A stretch of 64,000 bases of DNA from positions 310,001-374,000 of the forward strand of contig JAJTUP010000036.1 of NCBI GenBank assembly GCA_021399435.1. Direction: 5' to 3'. The notes below the pieces were generated by a model. That model was not told the DNA's origin, did not search any database, and saw nothing but the letters and a program-made list of their open reading frames with translations. Both the position numbers and the translations under genes were made by a program. Origin of the DNA: Diaporthe sp. PMI_573. Lineage: Eukaryota; Ascomycota; Sordariomycetes; Diaporthales; Diaporthaceae. Shown one piece after another: positions 22,016 to 34,205 of the stretch (positions are counted from its first letter, which is position 1; every line of letters starts with the position of its first letter).

Positions 22016-25000
22016 AAGGCAGGCTTGCTTACTCTATCCTATCCAACGGACATCCGTTTTTTTCCCTTGGCTCTTGAAAACCACCTCTCGCCTCCCATCC
22101 GGATCTACAATTATAGCGCCGGTTATGGAGGCTACATTGAAAATGCAGGAGTAATGTAAATAGAAAAGGAAAACAAGTTCAAGGCACTGATTTCATATTA
22201 ATGTAGAAGTAACGCAAACTTAGCAGTAACTCTGCACTTGAGCTATAGGAGAGAATATTGATCGATTTACAAAGTGAGGAAGGGGTGGAAGTTGACGTTC
22301 AACTGTTTCTTTGACAACGCTCACACAAACCCTCACTGTACCAGTAGTCGAGATTCTTACCACGTAAGTTAGAATCACCTGCACGGAGCGGCGAGGCTTG
22401 GGCAACGATTAGGCATGTCCAGATGTGCCGCCGAACGACCAGGCAACATTGTCCCCAACGTGTGGTAGCACTTTGCTGGCATTGAAACATGCGCATGGCG
22501 CTATTCGCAAGTCCACGTACTGGGCCACTGATACGCCGAAGCCAGCTAGAAACCCCGGCCTATGCGAAACTCAACCATAAAGCCTGTCCTCTAGTCATAG
22601 TACGCTCTCGAGCCCATGCTTGGCGGTATATTCGATAGCAATAATAATAGATCATAATGCCGCGGCGCAACTATATTGCCCCATCCCGGTGCGCCCGGGC
22701 ACTAGCTGCCGTCGGCCGCGACCAGTTAAATACAGTAGAATGTGATTGCGCGCTCTGCCAGCTCAGGTCACAAGGCCGTCACCGCGCATCTGCATTTTTC
22801 GTTGGCCAGAGGTCTCGAGCCAAAAGCAAGGGCTCCGTCATGATCAGTAAACCAAACAGACCCCATTTCAACCTGGGGATCCATTTCTGAACCTATGGGC
22901 CGCGCTCAACCATTCCGGCGCCCCGTGCTCCTCCTTACAGGCGATGGTGCCGCTCATGTTTCGGTCCGAAGACTGACAGCTCGCGTGATCGACAGCGCAG
23001 GGCCGGACAGCTAGCCCACTTGGGTTTTCTTCTAGTGCAGTTCATTGATGTGAGGTTCATGTCAAGAGCAATGGTATGTGGAGATTCCTCAAAGACCAGG
23101 TGAACTTGGGCGACTGGGCGTTGACTGGGCACTAGGAACAGGAGTTTTGGCTCATTGCATAGGGACATTCCCTTTTGCGATTGCAATTTCCCATGGTCGC
23201 CCTACGAGCCCAAATGAGACTTCGATGCTAGCAGTGTTACAGGCGAGGCAACAAGCATCATGGGCGCCCGCTGCGAATGAGAGCCAAGCGACCAGCCCGC
23301 GCTGGATCTCAGGAACACGTTGGTTGCCATGTAGCGAACGTGCCGTGTAGCTGGGATCTCCTGTGCGCGGCTCGGTGAACGTCAATGGTTTCCAGCACTC
23401 GCTGAGGGACGCCCGAAGATGATTCCTGGTATTGGCTCCCAATATTGAATTCCATAACCGAACCCAGGGTCCTGCGGAACTCAAACAGGTCCGCCGTCCC
23501 AATTCAGGCTGAAATAGCTGCATGTCGACGGCCGGCCCGCATTCGACAGCCTTAATTGAGAGTCTTTGCCCCGGGGTCCCTTACCCCGGCGCTGGTCTCA
23601 GCTTTCGGTGCCTGTTTCCAATCACCGCGCGCGGCAGTGGTGGCTTCAAGGACACCGGCGGAGGCATTCAGTTCGGTAGACAATCGAGGCGCAGAAGCCT
23701 TTCGGTGAAGACTTTGACCGCCATATTTACTTTGTTCTTTCCTTTGTCTTCCATCGTCGGATCTTGGTCTCATTCAGAAACAATCGGACGTAGACAACGT
23801 CATTGTCCGACCGTGGAAGCGTGCCGCGCCGTGGGAAAAAGGCTGATGTCTCGGTATCCGGGGATGAAATGAGGACCCTTGTCAAGATGAAACACGGGGA
23901 TGATGAGATACGGCTCGTCAGAGACCGAAGGTGGCAGCCCGCTCGCGAGAGAATGAAACCTTGCCTGAATAGGACTAAGCCCAGGACAAGATTCTTGGTG
24001 AGCAGAACCCTCACGATGCCCTGTGATTGACGGAAAAGCAGAGACGCAATGGGCGCAATGGGAAATGGGACAGGACGTGCATAATGAGGTGGTACTCGAG
24101 TGCTTTCGCGTCCGGACCGTTGGAAATTGGTTCAAGCTGGAGACATCTGGACCCTGTGAGGCTCATCTTAGGGCGTTCTATCTGAGAACAGACGGCGCCG
24201 AACGGCGTCCGCTTCATTGGCATCGTGTCTGCATAGCTCGGGCGTTGGCAAGGCCGTGCTTCGCCTGCAGCGCCTGACGATCCCGTAGTTGGTTAGTGTA
24301 GCCGCGTGCTGTCCCAGTGGGATGGTAGGCACAGACACGAGGCGCGGCAGGCTAGTTGGTTCTGTTCTTGGAGCAGAGCCCAGGGAGAGACAGAGACCTG
24401 GGCTGGGAGTCCTGGGGCGCTGCATGTGTCTTCGTGAAACCTGAGGACCGGTGCCACCTCCGTGGTCAGATGTGGTGTGATGAGGTAGGGTTGGCTATTA
24501 TCACGACGAAAAATCGTCAGGCCAACACTGACCGACCTCATCTGCAATGGCCCGTCGAGTCTGCGCAGTTGTGCACCTGATCAGCCGGTATCCGGCATGC
24601 AGGCGGAACCAGCCCCCATCGCCGAGTGGCTGGCCGGCGGGCGGGCGAGTACATCGTTCAAGCTCCCGCTCGAGCCGCGGAGCCTGTCGTGCGTGGCCTG
24701 CCCTAAACTCAGCCGCATTGTTCTCTTGGATGAAGTCTGAAGATCTCCGAGTGGTTATAGTTTTCGCCTCCAGCTGCAGCTGCAGCTGCAGCTCAGCTCA
24801 CGCCCAGCCCCGCAGCTTCGGCTGCTGTGCTGCTCGAAGGACCGGGGGCCATGAACCACGTCAGCGTCGATCGAGGAAAATCGGACCCAGCCGGCCATGC
24901 GTCGTCCGGTCAATCAGGGGAGCGAAGGCAGGGCCATGTAATATCTAGTGTTCTCTGGGTCCGTCTGGGAAAGGGGGAAGGCTCCCGTCCAGGCTTTCCT

Positions 25001-26551
25001 GGACTCGGGCCATTGTGTAGCGTAGCGTTGTTGGTTTTGGAACTCGGATGTCGCCAGATGCCAGGTTTGAAGATCTAGCCAAGCCTGGTCCGAAGATACG
25101 ACATCCCATGTAGTGTACCGCGTGCTGAGAGCTCCGTATAATGTACTCCGTATCCCGTGTTACACTGCACATACCTTGTACCCACCCCCGTGCACGGTAC
25201 CGGTCTAGGCAGCCGGTGTACAATGATAATTTTGGACAGCAGGGCAGACTCGGCGCCAAAGGGAAACAAAGCAGAGGAAGGAGGAGGGAAAGGAAAGGAG
25301 AGGAGAGGAGAGGAGAGGGAGGTTTCAATGACTCGATGCTGGGCCGCGCGCACTGGCCATCTACACTACGCTCGTCGCTCGTCCATGGTTCCTGCATTGT
25401 ACAGGAGGATTACGGTTGCATGTGTGTTGCCCCGTGCCCCGTGCCCCCTACCCCGTACCCAGGTACGCGCACTGTTGCTAGCAGGGCGTGCAAGGGGTTG
25501 TGGACGGGATGCCAGGATGCCTAGCGTCGGACGGTTGATCCCTGTGTCAGGTGGTTTCCAGAACAGCGCAGCTCGAGTCTCGAGTCTCGAGGGCCGGTCC
25601 TCTGCACAACCCTCGGGGTCCAAGACGGCCAGGCCAGCTTGCCAGCTTGCCGGCTTGCCTGATGCGACGAGGAACCCGGCCGTGGATGGAGATCAATCAA
25701 GATCCGAACAGGTGTCTTCCCCCCCCTCGTCCTCGTGATGACGGCCCTGAACCCATACTGTTGGAAACCTGACAGGTCTTGGTTGGTCCCCTCGCCTGCA
25801 CGCACGCATGCACATTGTACACAGTAGAGTATGACGCCGGCCCTCACGGCTCAATTGGCCCCATGGCCCCGCATGCGATTGACGGAGGAGGGAATCATGA
25901 CCTGCAGGCTGCAGGGCTAAGGGAACGGCCAGGGCGCCAGGGCGGGCACCAGCACGGGGACGGGATAAGCTCGACTGGCTCGGCCCCTCTTGTCACCCTC
26001 TGGTCACCCTCTGGTCACCCTCTGGTCCCTCTGTTCTCCATAATTCCTCATCTTGCGAGATTGAGCCCAAGGCTCCCTCTCATCTCCAGGCTCATCGGCC
26101 AACCTGTGTGTTGTCACTGTTTGTGTAGCAGGCTGATTGCTGTCGCCGGCGTCCTGGAGCGACGACGTTGGACGTCATTTCGCGACAGCAGGGAACATCG
26201 CTCGACCTGAACACATGCAACGTGTACTTGTGTAGAGAGCCACAATCCAATTCAAATACACTGCTGACAGGGTCGTCCAACCCCCATGCTCGCTCAACGG
26301 GTTGAAGGTTCCCACTCGCCGTCATATTACATTTGTTCGGCCAGCCAGTAGTCAGTAGTACCTTGGGTCGTCAACTCTATACGGCGTAATATCCGCGGGT
26401 GCTGGCTCCTTCCCTCCTTATCTCACCTGACTATTATTGTCCGAGCACACACACGCATGCGCAAAGGGAAGCCGCAACACCACCACCACCACTCAACTCC
26501 TTGCGCCCGTCGCCCCCACCCCCTCGGCGCTCCTGCCTGACTGCATTGCTG

Positions 26552-26583
<32 letters not shown>

Positions 26584-26961
26584 ATGTTTCTTGAGCTTCC
26601 TGACTCCCATATGCTTTCGCTTCATCTTCTTGATTTGATCTTGTCTGTGCCTGTGTGTATGTCTTTATGTGTGTGACACCTGCCGAGGCCCGAGCAGCAT
26701 TTCCCTCCAGACGGCAGAGCATTTGTACATTCCTTGCCGATGCCTCCGGAGTAATAAGTGGCCAGCTCGTCTTGTTTCCAACACAGCTGCAGAAAAAACC
26801 AAAAAAAAAAAACCAGCACGTGCAGCCAGTCGACTCCTTCGTTGTTATTTCCCGCTTGTACGGGTTGCGGGCCTCCTCTTCTGGCTGCCGAATCACACAA
26901 ACCCACAGCGGCGGCAACAGCAGCAAGCAGCACACAACGTCTGCGGATTGCTTGGCTTGGT

Positions 26962-27000
26962 TGGGATTTGGGATTTGGGATTTGAGATTTGAGATTTGAG
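26962..27000 (+). repeat. 7-bp tandem repeat
   Basis: Six 7-bp units, three GGGATTT followed by three GAGATTT. The unit is not a permutation of the fungal telomere repeat TTAGGG, nor of TTTAGGG, so this is an internal microsatellite. Confidence 0.8.
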
Positions 27001-28577
27001 AGATCCGGTCGCCGCCCGCCCCTGCCGCCACCACCACCACCACCACCACCGCACCTACCGCAGTCGCAGGCTAGCATCGCAGCACCCTCTGGCTTGACCA
27101 GGTGTTCGCTTGATCCTCGACAGGGACCTGGTCCCCTGTACCGGGGCAGCCACCTGTGCTGGTGCGCGTGCCAAGGGGCCAGCAATTTGGATTGCGAAGT
27201 AGGGCTTCAGGCAGGTTGCACGGCACTCCTTGCTCGTCCCGCATATCTGAAACGCCAAAAGACTTCGACCACACCATCGTATCGACTTTCGGACGCACTG
27301 CAGCTCCACCGCTCCGCCCGCTATTCTTGCAGCAGCCCAGACTCTCTCTCTCTTCTGCCCCATTGTCGCCGCCGTCCTCCCCAAATCCGCCTCTGCGTGA
27401 TACTTTTCTGGAACTCGAAGTGCCTGGTACACTGCACGCCGGCTTGCCCACTCCATCGACCCGCCACCGTCGTCGAGCTACCCTCAAGCAGCACAAACCT
27501 ATCTCGTCGACGAGATACGTCTCACTCAGAATATCCGGCGACTCACTCGCTCGCGCGCTCACTCACTATTCCCGCACTCTCACCCACACCGAACCGACCT
27601 CTCTTTTCTCCACACGGTCCGGAACCCGCGAAACTCTGCGACACCTCGCTTTCCTCGACGACCGCGTGGTTGACCATACCTGCCGAAACACCAAACGTAC
27701 GTGATCCCCATTCATGACTACCCTCCTTGAGACCTCCCACCTCGCTGCTCAGGTACCCCTTGCCCTCCACGCTACATGCCCTGGCTTGTATCTCTCTCTC
27801 TCTCTCTCTCTCTTGCATGCGTGGGCCGGCTTGCATGCGACCCTCCCGTTCCCACCCCCAATCGTTCAGACTCCGTCTGCCTGTCTATCTGTCTGCCTTC
27901 CTGCCCAACCTTACAACTGTTTACTTTTCCTTACATGCTTGGCTGGTCTATGTCATTGCGCCGCATTTGCGACACTCTTTTCTTCTCGATTGTGGGCTCA
28001 ATCGTCTCCACATCATCTGCGACGGTGACGGACATCCACTGACAGTGATCAACCTTAGGCCCAAGCACCAGCTCGCTGCCGGAAGTTGTCGAGAATTGGT
28101 TTCTGCTGACTGCTTTCTCTTGTCCTTGCCTCTTCGTCTGATTCTTCGCCCATTGCAGAGGCTGTCGCTCACTCACCTCCACCTCTCTCACTCGTCGTCG
28201 CCGGTCGTCGCCACCCTATTACCGATGCGCGGATACCCGTCGGTTTTGCAACATTGAATTTTAGGGTCGTGTCTCTTGTCGATCAAGATCTCTGACCGCC
28301 CATTGCCGGACGGAAAAGAAAGCTTCGTGTGACCATACCGAGGACGCACAACGTCAGGCTACGGACCCTTGTTCTCGTCGCATTCGTCTTCCTGCAGGAC
28401 CTTCTTTTATCACTAGCGTATTGCGACGTCTAGTCTGCACCGAGCTGAACGGACCATTGCGCATGCAATCCTTAGGTCGGGGCCAACGAAGGTCTGAAAG
28501 GACCGGCAAAAGCTGGGGAGCCGCAGGCCTGTCCCGAAGGCTTTTCCCAAGTGGTAAATTTGGACTGTTGACTGCTC

Positions 28578-31468
28578 ATGAGTCGACCTCAATATGGAAA
28601 CGATATGGAACGACCGTCAGCAGCGGATATTATCAGGAGGGCGAGGGAGCGTGCAGAAGCAGGGCTACCTAGGGAGGATTACAACACATATCTCCAGCGA
28701 CAGGCGGCAATAAAAAATGAGACCGCGGACGCTCCGTCGATACCCCCGAGGAGTCGACCTCCAATGGGGGCTCCAAATGGCAACATGCCCAGGCAACAAC
28801 GACCTCAAGCACCGCCAGGTTTCCATAACAAAGATGGACAAATCACGCTTCCCATATCGAGACCAGAACCTATCCCTCAATGGCCTTTAGCTGGTCCCAT
28901 CGCGTCTCCTGCCAGCTCATCAGATTCGGAACCATACAGACCACCAGCCGGCAGTCAACCCCCGCAACGGCCGCCTCGCCCAAGCGAAGTGCCGTCAATA
29001 CTTGACGGGTCAAAAATACAGGACCCAACTCCAGTCTTTCAGTACCAGCCACAGTACAGTCGAGATTCGGAGACCATAAGTTCATCTGTACCCGAGACAC
29101 CGTCCACGCTATCCCGACCTTCGACGCTGTCTTCAGTGGGTTCGATTCCAGACTTTCCGCTCCCAATCCAAGCTCCGCCGCCACCCCCGCCGCCGCCTGT
29201 TGGACCACCGAGACGTAGTGTGAACTTGGGGCCGCCGCCTTCGGCCAGACGTGGCGCATCGTCCTTCTACTCACATCTTTCTTATGTCTCGCCGATCCCG
29301 GAAGAAAGCGACAGGTCAAGGTCTCATGCGTCATATGCGTCAAGCGCGGCCATGCCGGAAAGTTGGGGCACACCGTCGCCCGCACAAAGTCCTTTATACG
29401 GAGACGCATTCTACGATGACACGATCGTTGAGGAGTCCAGCCCGTCTGAGGCGCATTCGATGCAGGATTACGGGGATGAGAGCCGGCTGGTCAGGAATGC
29501 GAGCATCGGGAGGAGAGGGAAAGCCGCGCTCGTCACAACGGGCTCACGTGAGGTCAACGGGGAAGGCGGCGAAGATAAGCGACCATCGCCGACACCTATG
29601 CAGCCCAGTCCTTTTGATGAGGGTACGGGGTACCTGGAAGCGTCCTCGAACTCTTCTACGACGGTCCCATCCTCCAAGAGCTCGAAGCCTCCCCCAGCAG
29701 GAGCCGCGCTAACCGCGGACGACATATTGAATGCTTATGATGCGGCATCTGCGGTGGACTCAAGAACATCTAGGAGAATGTCAGCATCCTCGCAGCCCCC
29801 ACTTCCCGCATCAATGCAACCACGCGCTTTTAGCCGTTTGTCGGCCATAAGACGACCGCCACGGCTCGACATCGACGCTGTTAGGGATGCGGAGGCTCGG
29901 GGTAGTCTGACCAGTCTCCCGGATCTTATCCGAAGGGCAACAAGGTTGGCCGCGAGTCTGGACAGAGGGAAAAGGCCAGCGAGTCGGTTGAATGATCTAG
30001 ACGATTTTCCGGTGGAGTTCTATGGCGCTGGAGCCAGGTCGGCAAACGTTGACAAGGAGTCTGGTAAGTAGACGACAAGATCGCTTCCCAATTGGTGGGT
30101 CCGCTGACCTCGGCCGCAGATGAATACTACGACAACCACCAGTCTGGTTTCTCAGACATGCTTGCAGCGTTTCCGCCACCAGCTCAGGCCCAAAGTCGTC
30201 AAGGAGGAATTCGACAAAGCATACGTGACTCGGTGATGTCGTGGCCGCTCCCCCCTCTAAACCGCAACAAAGACAACGTCAACATCAATAACAACTTGAC
30301 TCCTCGAGGTGCCCCAGATGACATGTCATCCAACACCGACTCCACTCGCGAGAGAAAGGGTCGTCGCTGCTGTGGGCTACCTCTGTGGGGTTTCATAACC
30401 ATCGTCGTCATCGTCATAATCCTCATTGCCGCCGCCGTGATAATACCCATAGAGTTCTTTGTCGTCCGCAGACAAAACGTCAACACCCAAGCCGAGGCAG
30501 AACAGCAATGCCAGAGGCAGGTCACCTGCCAGAATGGCGGTACTAATGTCGTCGTCAACGGCTTCTGTTCTTGCATCTGCATCAACAATTTCACAGGCTT
30601 CGACTGCTCTGTAGCAGACAATATTGGCTGCACCACCGCCACCATATCAGGCGATACTAATATCAGTAATGTCACAGTGGGGAACGCTCTCCCGCGTCTC
30701 ATTGCACAGGCACAAACTAATTTTTCGATTCCTTTGTCTGGTACCACGATCCTGTCGAAGCTCAATGCGGGCAACCTCAGTTGTTCAGCTGAGAATGCCC
30801 TCGTGACCTTGAATGGCCAGAGCACGGCCCTCGGCGCTTCCGCTGAAGCCGTGACGGACATGACAGGCGGAAGCTTCGACGTCGTCAACGCCATTGCCTT
30901 GCAAGAAGCCAAGATCGCCACTATAACTGTCATGGCCGGCCAGTCGACCACAACAACGTTGACGATTGAAATTTCCGACACACCTGCCACGTCGTCTGCG
31001 GCTACCCCAACAACTCCGCCGACTACGACCATCACGATCACGAGAACCTTCACCAACAGCTGGCCTCCGCCGTCACTCACCCCTGTCCCGACGACATCCT
31101 CGTCAACCCCTTCCTTGATAACGCCTTCTGCAGTACCGCCATCTGCCACCAACCCGAGCTCGGTATTCACAGTGACAAACGAAGTTCTGGACTTTGCAAG
31201 GGTCGGAATTCTGTTCGTTCTCCAGCAGGACTCGGTAGCAGATGCCTCGACTGCTCAGACTGCGCTTCAGTCGTTTCTCTCATCGTCCTCGGCGACCATT
31301 GCCAGTGCCAGCAACGTCACACTGAGCCCCGGGAATTCGATCGACTTGGTCAATTTTCGCGTCGATGCTGGGACGGGGCTTGTCGGCTCAAGAAATTCTG
31401 CGATGCTGAGGCGAGCCTTTGAAGAGGCGGCGGAAAAAGAGCTTTGGGATCGCGATTGGATGCTGTAG
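28578..31468 (+). CDS. large single-pass membrane protein with EGF-like domain and mucin-like tail
   Basis: Exons 28578-30063 and 30120-31468 (56-bp GTAAGT..GCTGAC..GCAG intron) encode 944 residues. Residues 1-~585 are disordered, Pro/Ser-rich and presumably cytosolic, with the opening PSAADIIRRARERAEAGLPREDYNTYLQRQ and a run of eight prolines. A basic RKGRRCC precedes one hydrophobic helix, WGFITIVVIVIILIAAAVII (~585-607). Outside follow an EGF-like Cys cluster (CQRQVTCQNGG..GFCSCICINNFTGFDC), N-glycosylation sites and a Ser/Thr-rich mucin-like region. The C-terminal ~80 residues look folded. This arrangement (no signal peptide, N-in/C-out) matches a fungal cell-surface family, possibly sensing or adhesion; no function is proven. 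Its upstream region is unusually long and repeat-rich. Confidence 0.8.
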
Positions 31469-32031
31469 CGATTGAAAGCCGACAATCAAGCAGCTGTGGA
31501 TCTTTTCTGCGCAAAGCAACGACACACGCGGCGGAGACGAATGCAACCGATCATCACGAGGTATGGGAAGCGTGTTTTTAGACGCAATATCAGGAGTCAG
31601 GAAGAAAGTCATTTAGCAATTTTCTTTCCCTTGTTTTCTTGTTTCAATTCTCACTGGAGGAGAAAAAAAGCCACTTGCTTGGAGTCGTGGTCGCCGTGCT
31701 ATTCATATACCAACAACTACCCTGTACAACAACCACCCATCATACCTTTCGATTCTTCACATACAATAACCATGCTGCGCGGATACCAACATACACACAC
31801 ATTGTATGAGAGCGTACTGGATATAGCATCTAATGAAACCACCTGATGGCCCTTGCGGGCTTGCGCACAGCGTTAGGCTTGCAAATCTTCCGACTCTTAC
31901 TGACTTTCTTGTGACCGTTTATGATTTTTGTGACTGTGTTTGTGGTCCTAGAATGTACCACACTTGCTGCATTTCTCACCCGTTGCGCCTGTTTCGAGCA
32001 TCGTCTCGCGGTCTCAAATATCTCTTACAAG
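31469..32031. other. intergenic between convergent units
   Basis: About 560 bp, probably the 3' UTR of the EGF-like gene followed by sequence downstream of the MFS pseudogene. Nothing else recognised. Confidence 0.4.
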
Positions 32032-32817
32032 TCAAAGCGTCTCCCTTCCGTCTACTGGTCTCTCGATCACCTGCCCATGGATCTTCAGTTCCTCTCCTTT
32101 TGCCAAAACCCTACCAGCCCGCCAGTACACCCATATGATAAGCAGAGCTACAAACATAGCTCCAGCATACAAAGCAAGAATCGCCACGAAAGCCCTGGTA
32201 TATCTTGGCGCATCATCATCACGGAACAGCCGGCCGCCAGCAATAGCCCCCAGGTTGCTACCCATCACGGCCATTGCGAGACCGATGCTTCTCTTGGACG
32301 GGTTTGGGGCATTGATGCTCACCCAGGCATCATTCGTGGCCAGAAAAGAGTGAATGTTGCTGCACCATGCTTGGGTCAGAGCAATGGTGCCCCAGACACC
32401 CATCTGGAAGGCCAGCCAGATGCGAGCGCCGAGACGCTGCAGGATGAGGTTTGAAGGGATCTCTGCGATGACGATGCCGGCCGACCTGAGCTAAGAACCC
32501 ACGTTGACATCGTTTTTGGTGATATTTAGGTTCTCGGTTAAGGTATCCGTCATTGCGTTGCTGATGTTGCTTCGATCGAGCTAGGACGAAAAAGCCGGCA
32601 ACTAGCAAGGGCATGAGATAGCAGTCAAGCCTAATATCCATCAATGCGCGAGCTCACACCTAGGATCAGTTAACTTACTTTCGCATTGCGGCTTTTTCTT
32701 CTTTCGGAGACCACTCATATTCGGGCTCTGTGCTTCTCGAGACTCTGACGACATCTTCTCAGTGCCACGGAGGGCGGGCTCGGGCGTAGGGGACCCTTTG
32801 TGGATATGTTGAGACAT
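32032..32817 (-). pseudogene. internally deleted MFS transporter (allantoate-permease type) pseudogene
   Basis: On the minus strand an N terminus (MSQHIHKGSPTPEPALRG) is followed, after a frame change, by EYEWSPKEEKAAMRK. An intron (GTAAGT..TTAG) leads into LDCYLMPLLVAGFFVL. The next frame has LRSAGIVIAEIPSNLILQRLGARIW and MGVWGTIALTQAWCSN, the TM3-TM4 part of Dal5-like anion:cation symporters. The same frame then jumps directly to NDAWVSINAPNPSKRSIGLAMAVMGSNLGAIAGG and DDAPRYTRAF, which in full-length proteins belong to the TM9-TM11 region. Roughly 200 residues are missing. Together with at least two frameshifts this makes a non-functional remnant. Confidence 0.72.
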
Positions 32818-33412
32818 GATCACCACGGAAGCTTATATTTATCGACCACTAGTTCGGAAGAGCAACGATGAACTCTCAAGCAGGTGGAGTATATGAAGCT
32901 GATCGGATCAATGTTAAATATCTTTCGTTATCGCAAGTCAGTGTCCATGTGTTCAGGGTATCAGAGATCCAGGTCAACCTCAAGCTATTACTTGCATACA
33001 TTGCCCAATAAGACTATGCCGCATATCAAGGGGGCAATTACGTTTGCATTCCTTGGAATGACTCGGCCCAATCTATCGCAGTGGTGGGCGAATATCGATC
33101 TCTGCTGTTCGGTGCTGCGAGGGAGGATTCGGCGGTCGCCGTCGGAGGTGAGCGGTAACAGCATCGCTCCATTCCGTGGTCTTCGGCGTGGGGCCGAACA
33201 TGACGCATTTTGTAGTATGCCGTACCATTGCCAAAAGAATCTGGTTGCTGTTGTCCTGCTATGCCCAAGTCAGCCAGGTAATTGGCAACACTCGCAATCT
33301 GCACATCTTTCTGTTTTCAAATGACAGAATCTACTCCCGTATCCGACAAGCTGCTCACCAGTGTCCTCTCTGCGAGCTCAAAGCCCCGACTTTCTACATC
33401 GATCAACACGAA
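32818..33412. other. intergenic, no gene recognised
   Basis: About 600 bp. Short frames on both strands (for example minus 33038-33304) do not resemble known proteins. The area belongs to a patch of gene fragments. Confidence 0.35.
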
Positions 33413-33500
33413 ATGTCCAAAGATCCTGCCCGACCAAATGTCGTGATCGTCTTGGCCGACAACCTGGGCTGGGGCGAGCTGGGATGCTACAGTGTAAAGA
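33413..33500 (+). pseudogene. N-terminal fragment of a sulfatase
   Basis: From an ATG at 33413 the frame reads SKDPARPNVVIVLADNLGWGELGCY. This is the metal-binding N-terminal signature of arylsulfatases (RPN-hhhhhADNLGWGELGCYG). The similarity stops after ~29 residues, and the catalytic Cys/Ser-x-Pro-x-Arg region is absent. It is a truncated remnant. Confidence 0.6.
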
Positions 33501-33530
33501 GATCAATGGCAGCACCGTTTATTGGTGGCT

Positions 33531-33896
33531 TCTGATTGAGAGTGGTGTCGATCTCTGGCTCGAGTATGCGGTGCTTGATCAGGTGAAAAGCCATGGCTCG
33601 GCTCTCATCGCCTTCAGCGAGCTCTGGCAATGGCGTGTGGATGGCTTCGTCTGGAGTCGAGAAGGGTCTTCACACAACGACGCAAAGGTTTCGCTCCAAC
33701 GTGTAGCATGCCCAAAAGAGCCATCTTCGCTGGTTGACGTCCTCTTGACCGAGCCTCGCGTCAACGACACGCTCATCATGCAGACCCAGCTCGACTGCCA
33801 GCCTGGAAGCAAAGCCAACGAAGTGCCATGCCCCGCTCAGGTTAGAGGTGAAGTGTCTATGTTTTCTGGGCCACGTGCCACAATCGTATTCTAAAC
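33531..33896 (-). pseudogene. fragment of a fungal Zn2Cys6-type transcription factor middle domain
   Basis: The minus strand encodes GAWHFVGFASRLAVELGLHDE, then QEDVNQRRWLFWACYTLERNLCVVV, a TGA at ~33651, and in the same frame RPFSTPDEAIHTPLPEL. These are the core motifs of the Fungal_trans domain (WhlxGxAxRxAxDLGLH .. RRRLFWxxYxLDR .. GRPxxxxDxxI). The stop replaces the expected Gly. No DNA-binding zinc cluster is present nearby. It abuts the sulfatase fragment in opposite orientation. Confidence 0.65.
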
Positions 33897-34027
33897 CTAC
33901 TGTTATCAGCATTTTTTTTTTTAAAAAAAAACGCTAGGTGTTTAAGCGTTTACCACTGTATGAAGGGACCGCCTACATACTGCTTAAGAGCATACATACA
34001 CAGATTAAAAACGAATCCACTTATTCT

Positions 34028-34205
34028 ATAGGAGGATGGCCCCTAGAAGGATGGCCCATAGGAGGATGGCCCATAGGAGGATGGCCCATAGGAGGTTGGC
34101 CTATAGGAGGTTGGCCCATAGGAGGTTGGCCCATAGGAGGTTGGGTAGCGAGTACTATAGATGCTGTGGCCGCGAAGCGGATACCTGAGCAAAGCTCGTT
34201 AGATA
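34028..34205 (+). repeat. 15-bp tandem array, best preserved copy (locus D), with flank
   Basis: Eight consecutive 15-bp units from 34028 to 34147, consensus ATAGGAGGWTGGCCC, with only a few substitutions; the last unit runs into GGTAGCGAGTAC. The flank to 34205 carries GTGGCCGCGAAGCGGATAC and CTGAGCAAAGCTCG, matching the flank at locus B. In one frame the units read Ile-Gly-Gly-Trp-Pro, but no gene context supports translation. Confidence 0.85.

Larger units (their letters stand above)
21653..28577. other. ~6.9 kb gene-poor stretch, possible long promoter and leader of the downstream gene
   Basis: I find no supported gene here. Open frames are short, lie on both strands and resemble no family. 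The sequence is GC-balanced, not RIP-eroded. Simple repeats are frequent: repeat locus C (~21865-22015), a GCAGCT run (~24770-24797), a purine tract (~25275-25322), an 8-bp CAGCTTGC-type triplication (~25635-25662), a 12-bp CCCTCTGGTCAC array (~25980-26032), a 29-base poly-T (~26551-26579), a 7-bp GGGATTT array (~26962-27000), a CAC run (~27027-27050) and a CT run (~27789-27813). Pyrimidine-rich tracts in 27.2-28.3 kb fit promoter or 5' leader of the EGF-like gene. Confidence 0.45.

Noticed and set aside
26962..27000. GGGATTT repeats as an interstitial telomere
   Set aside because: The unit is not a permutation of TTAGGG, CCCTAA or TTTAGGG; half of the units are GAGATTT. It is an ordinary microsatellite.
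30199..31170. 323-codon minus-strand frame opposite the EGF-like/mucin gene
   Set aside because: It arises from the Ser/Thr/Ala-rich codons of the real plus-strand exon; composition is Val/Met-rich and featureless.
34028..34147. Ile-Gly-Gly-Trp-Pro pentapeptide repeat as a protein-coding repeat
   Set aside because: The array is found at three other intergenic sites in different frames and decay states; no start or conserved protein context exists.
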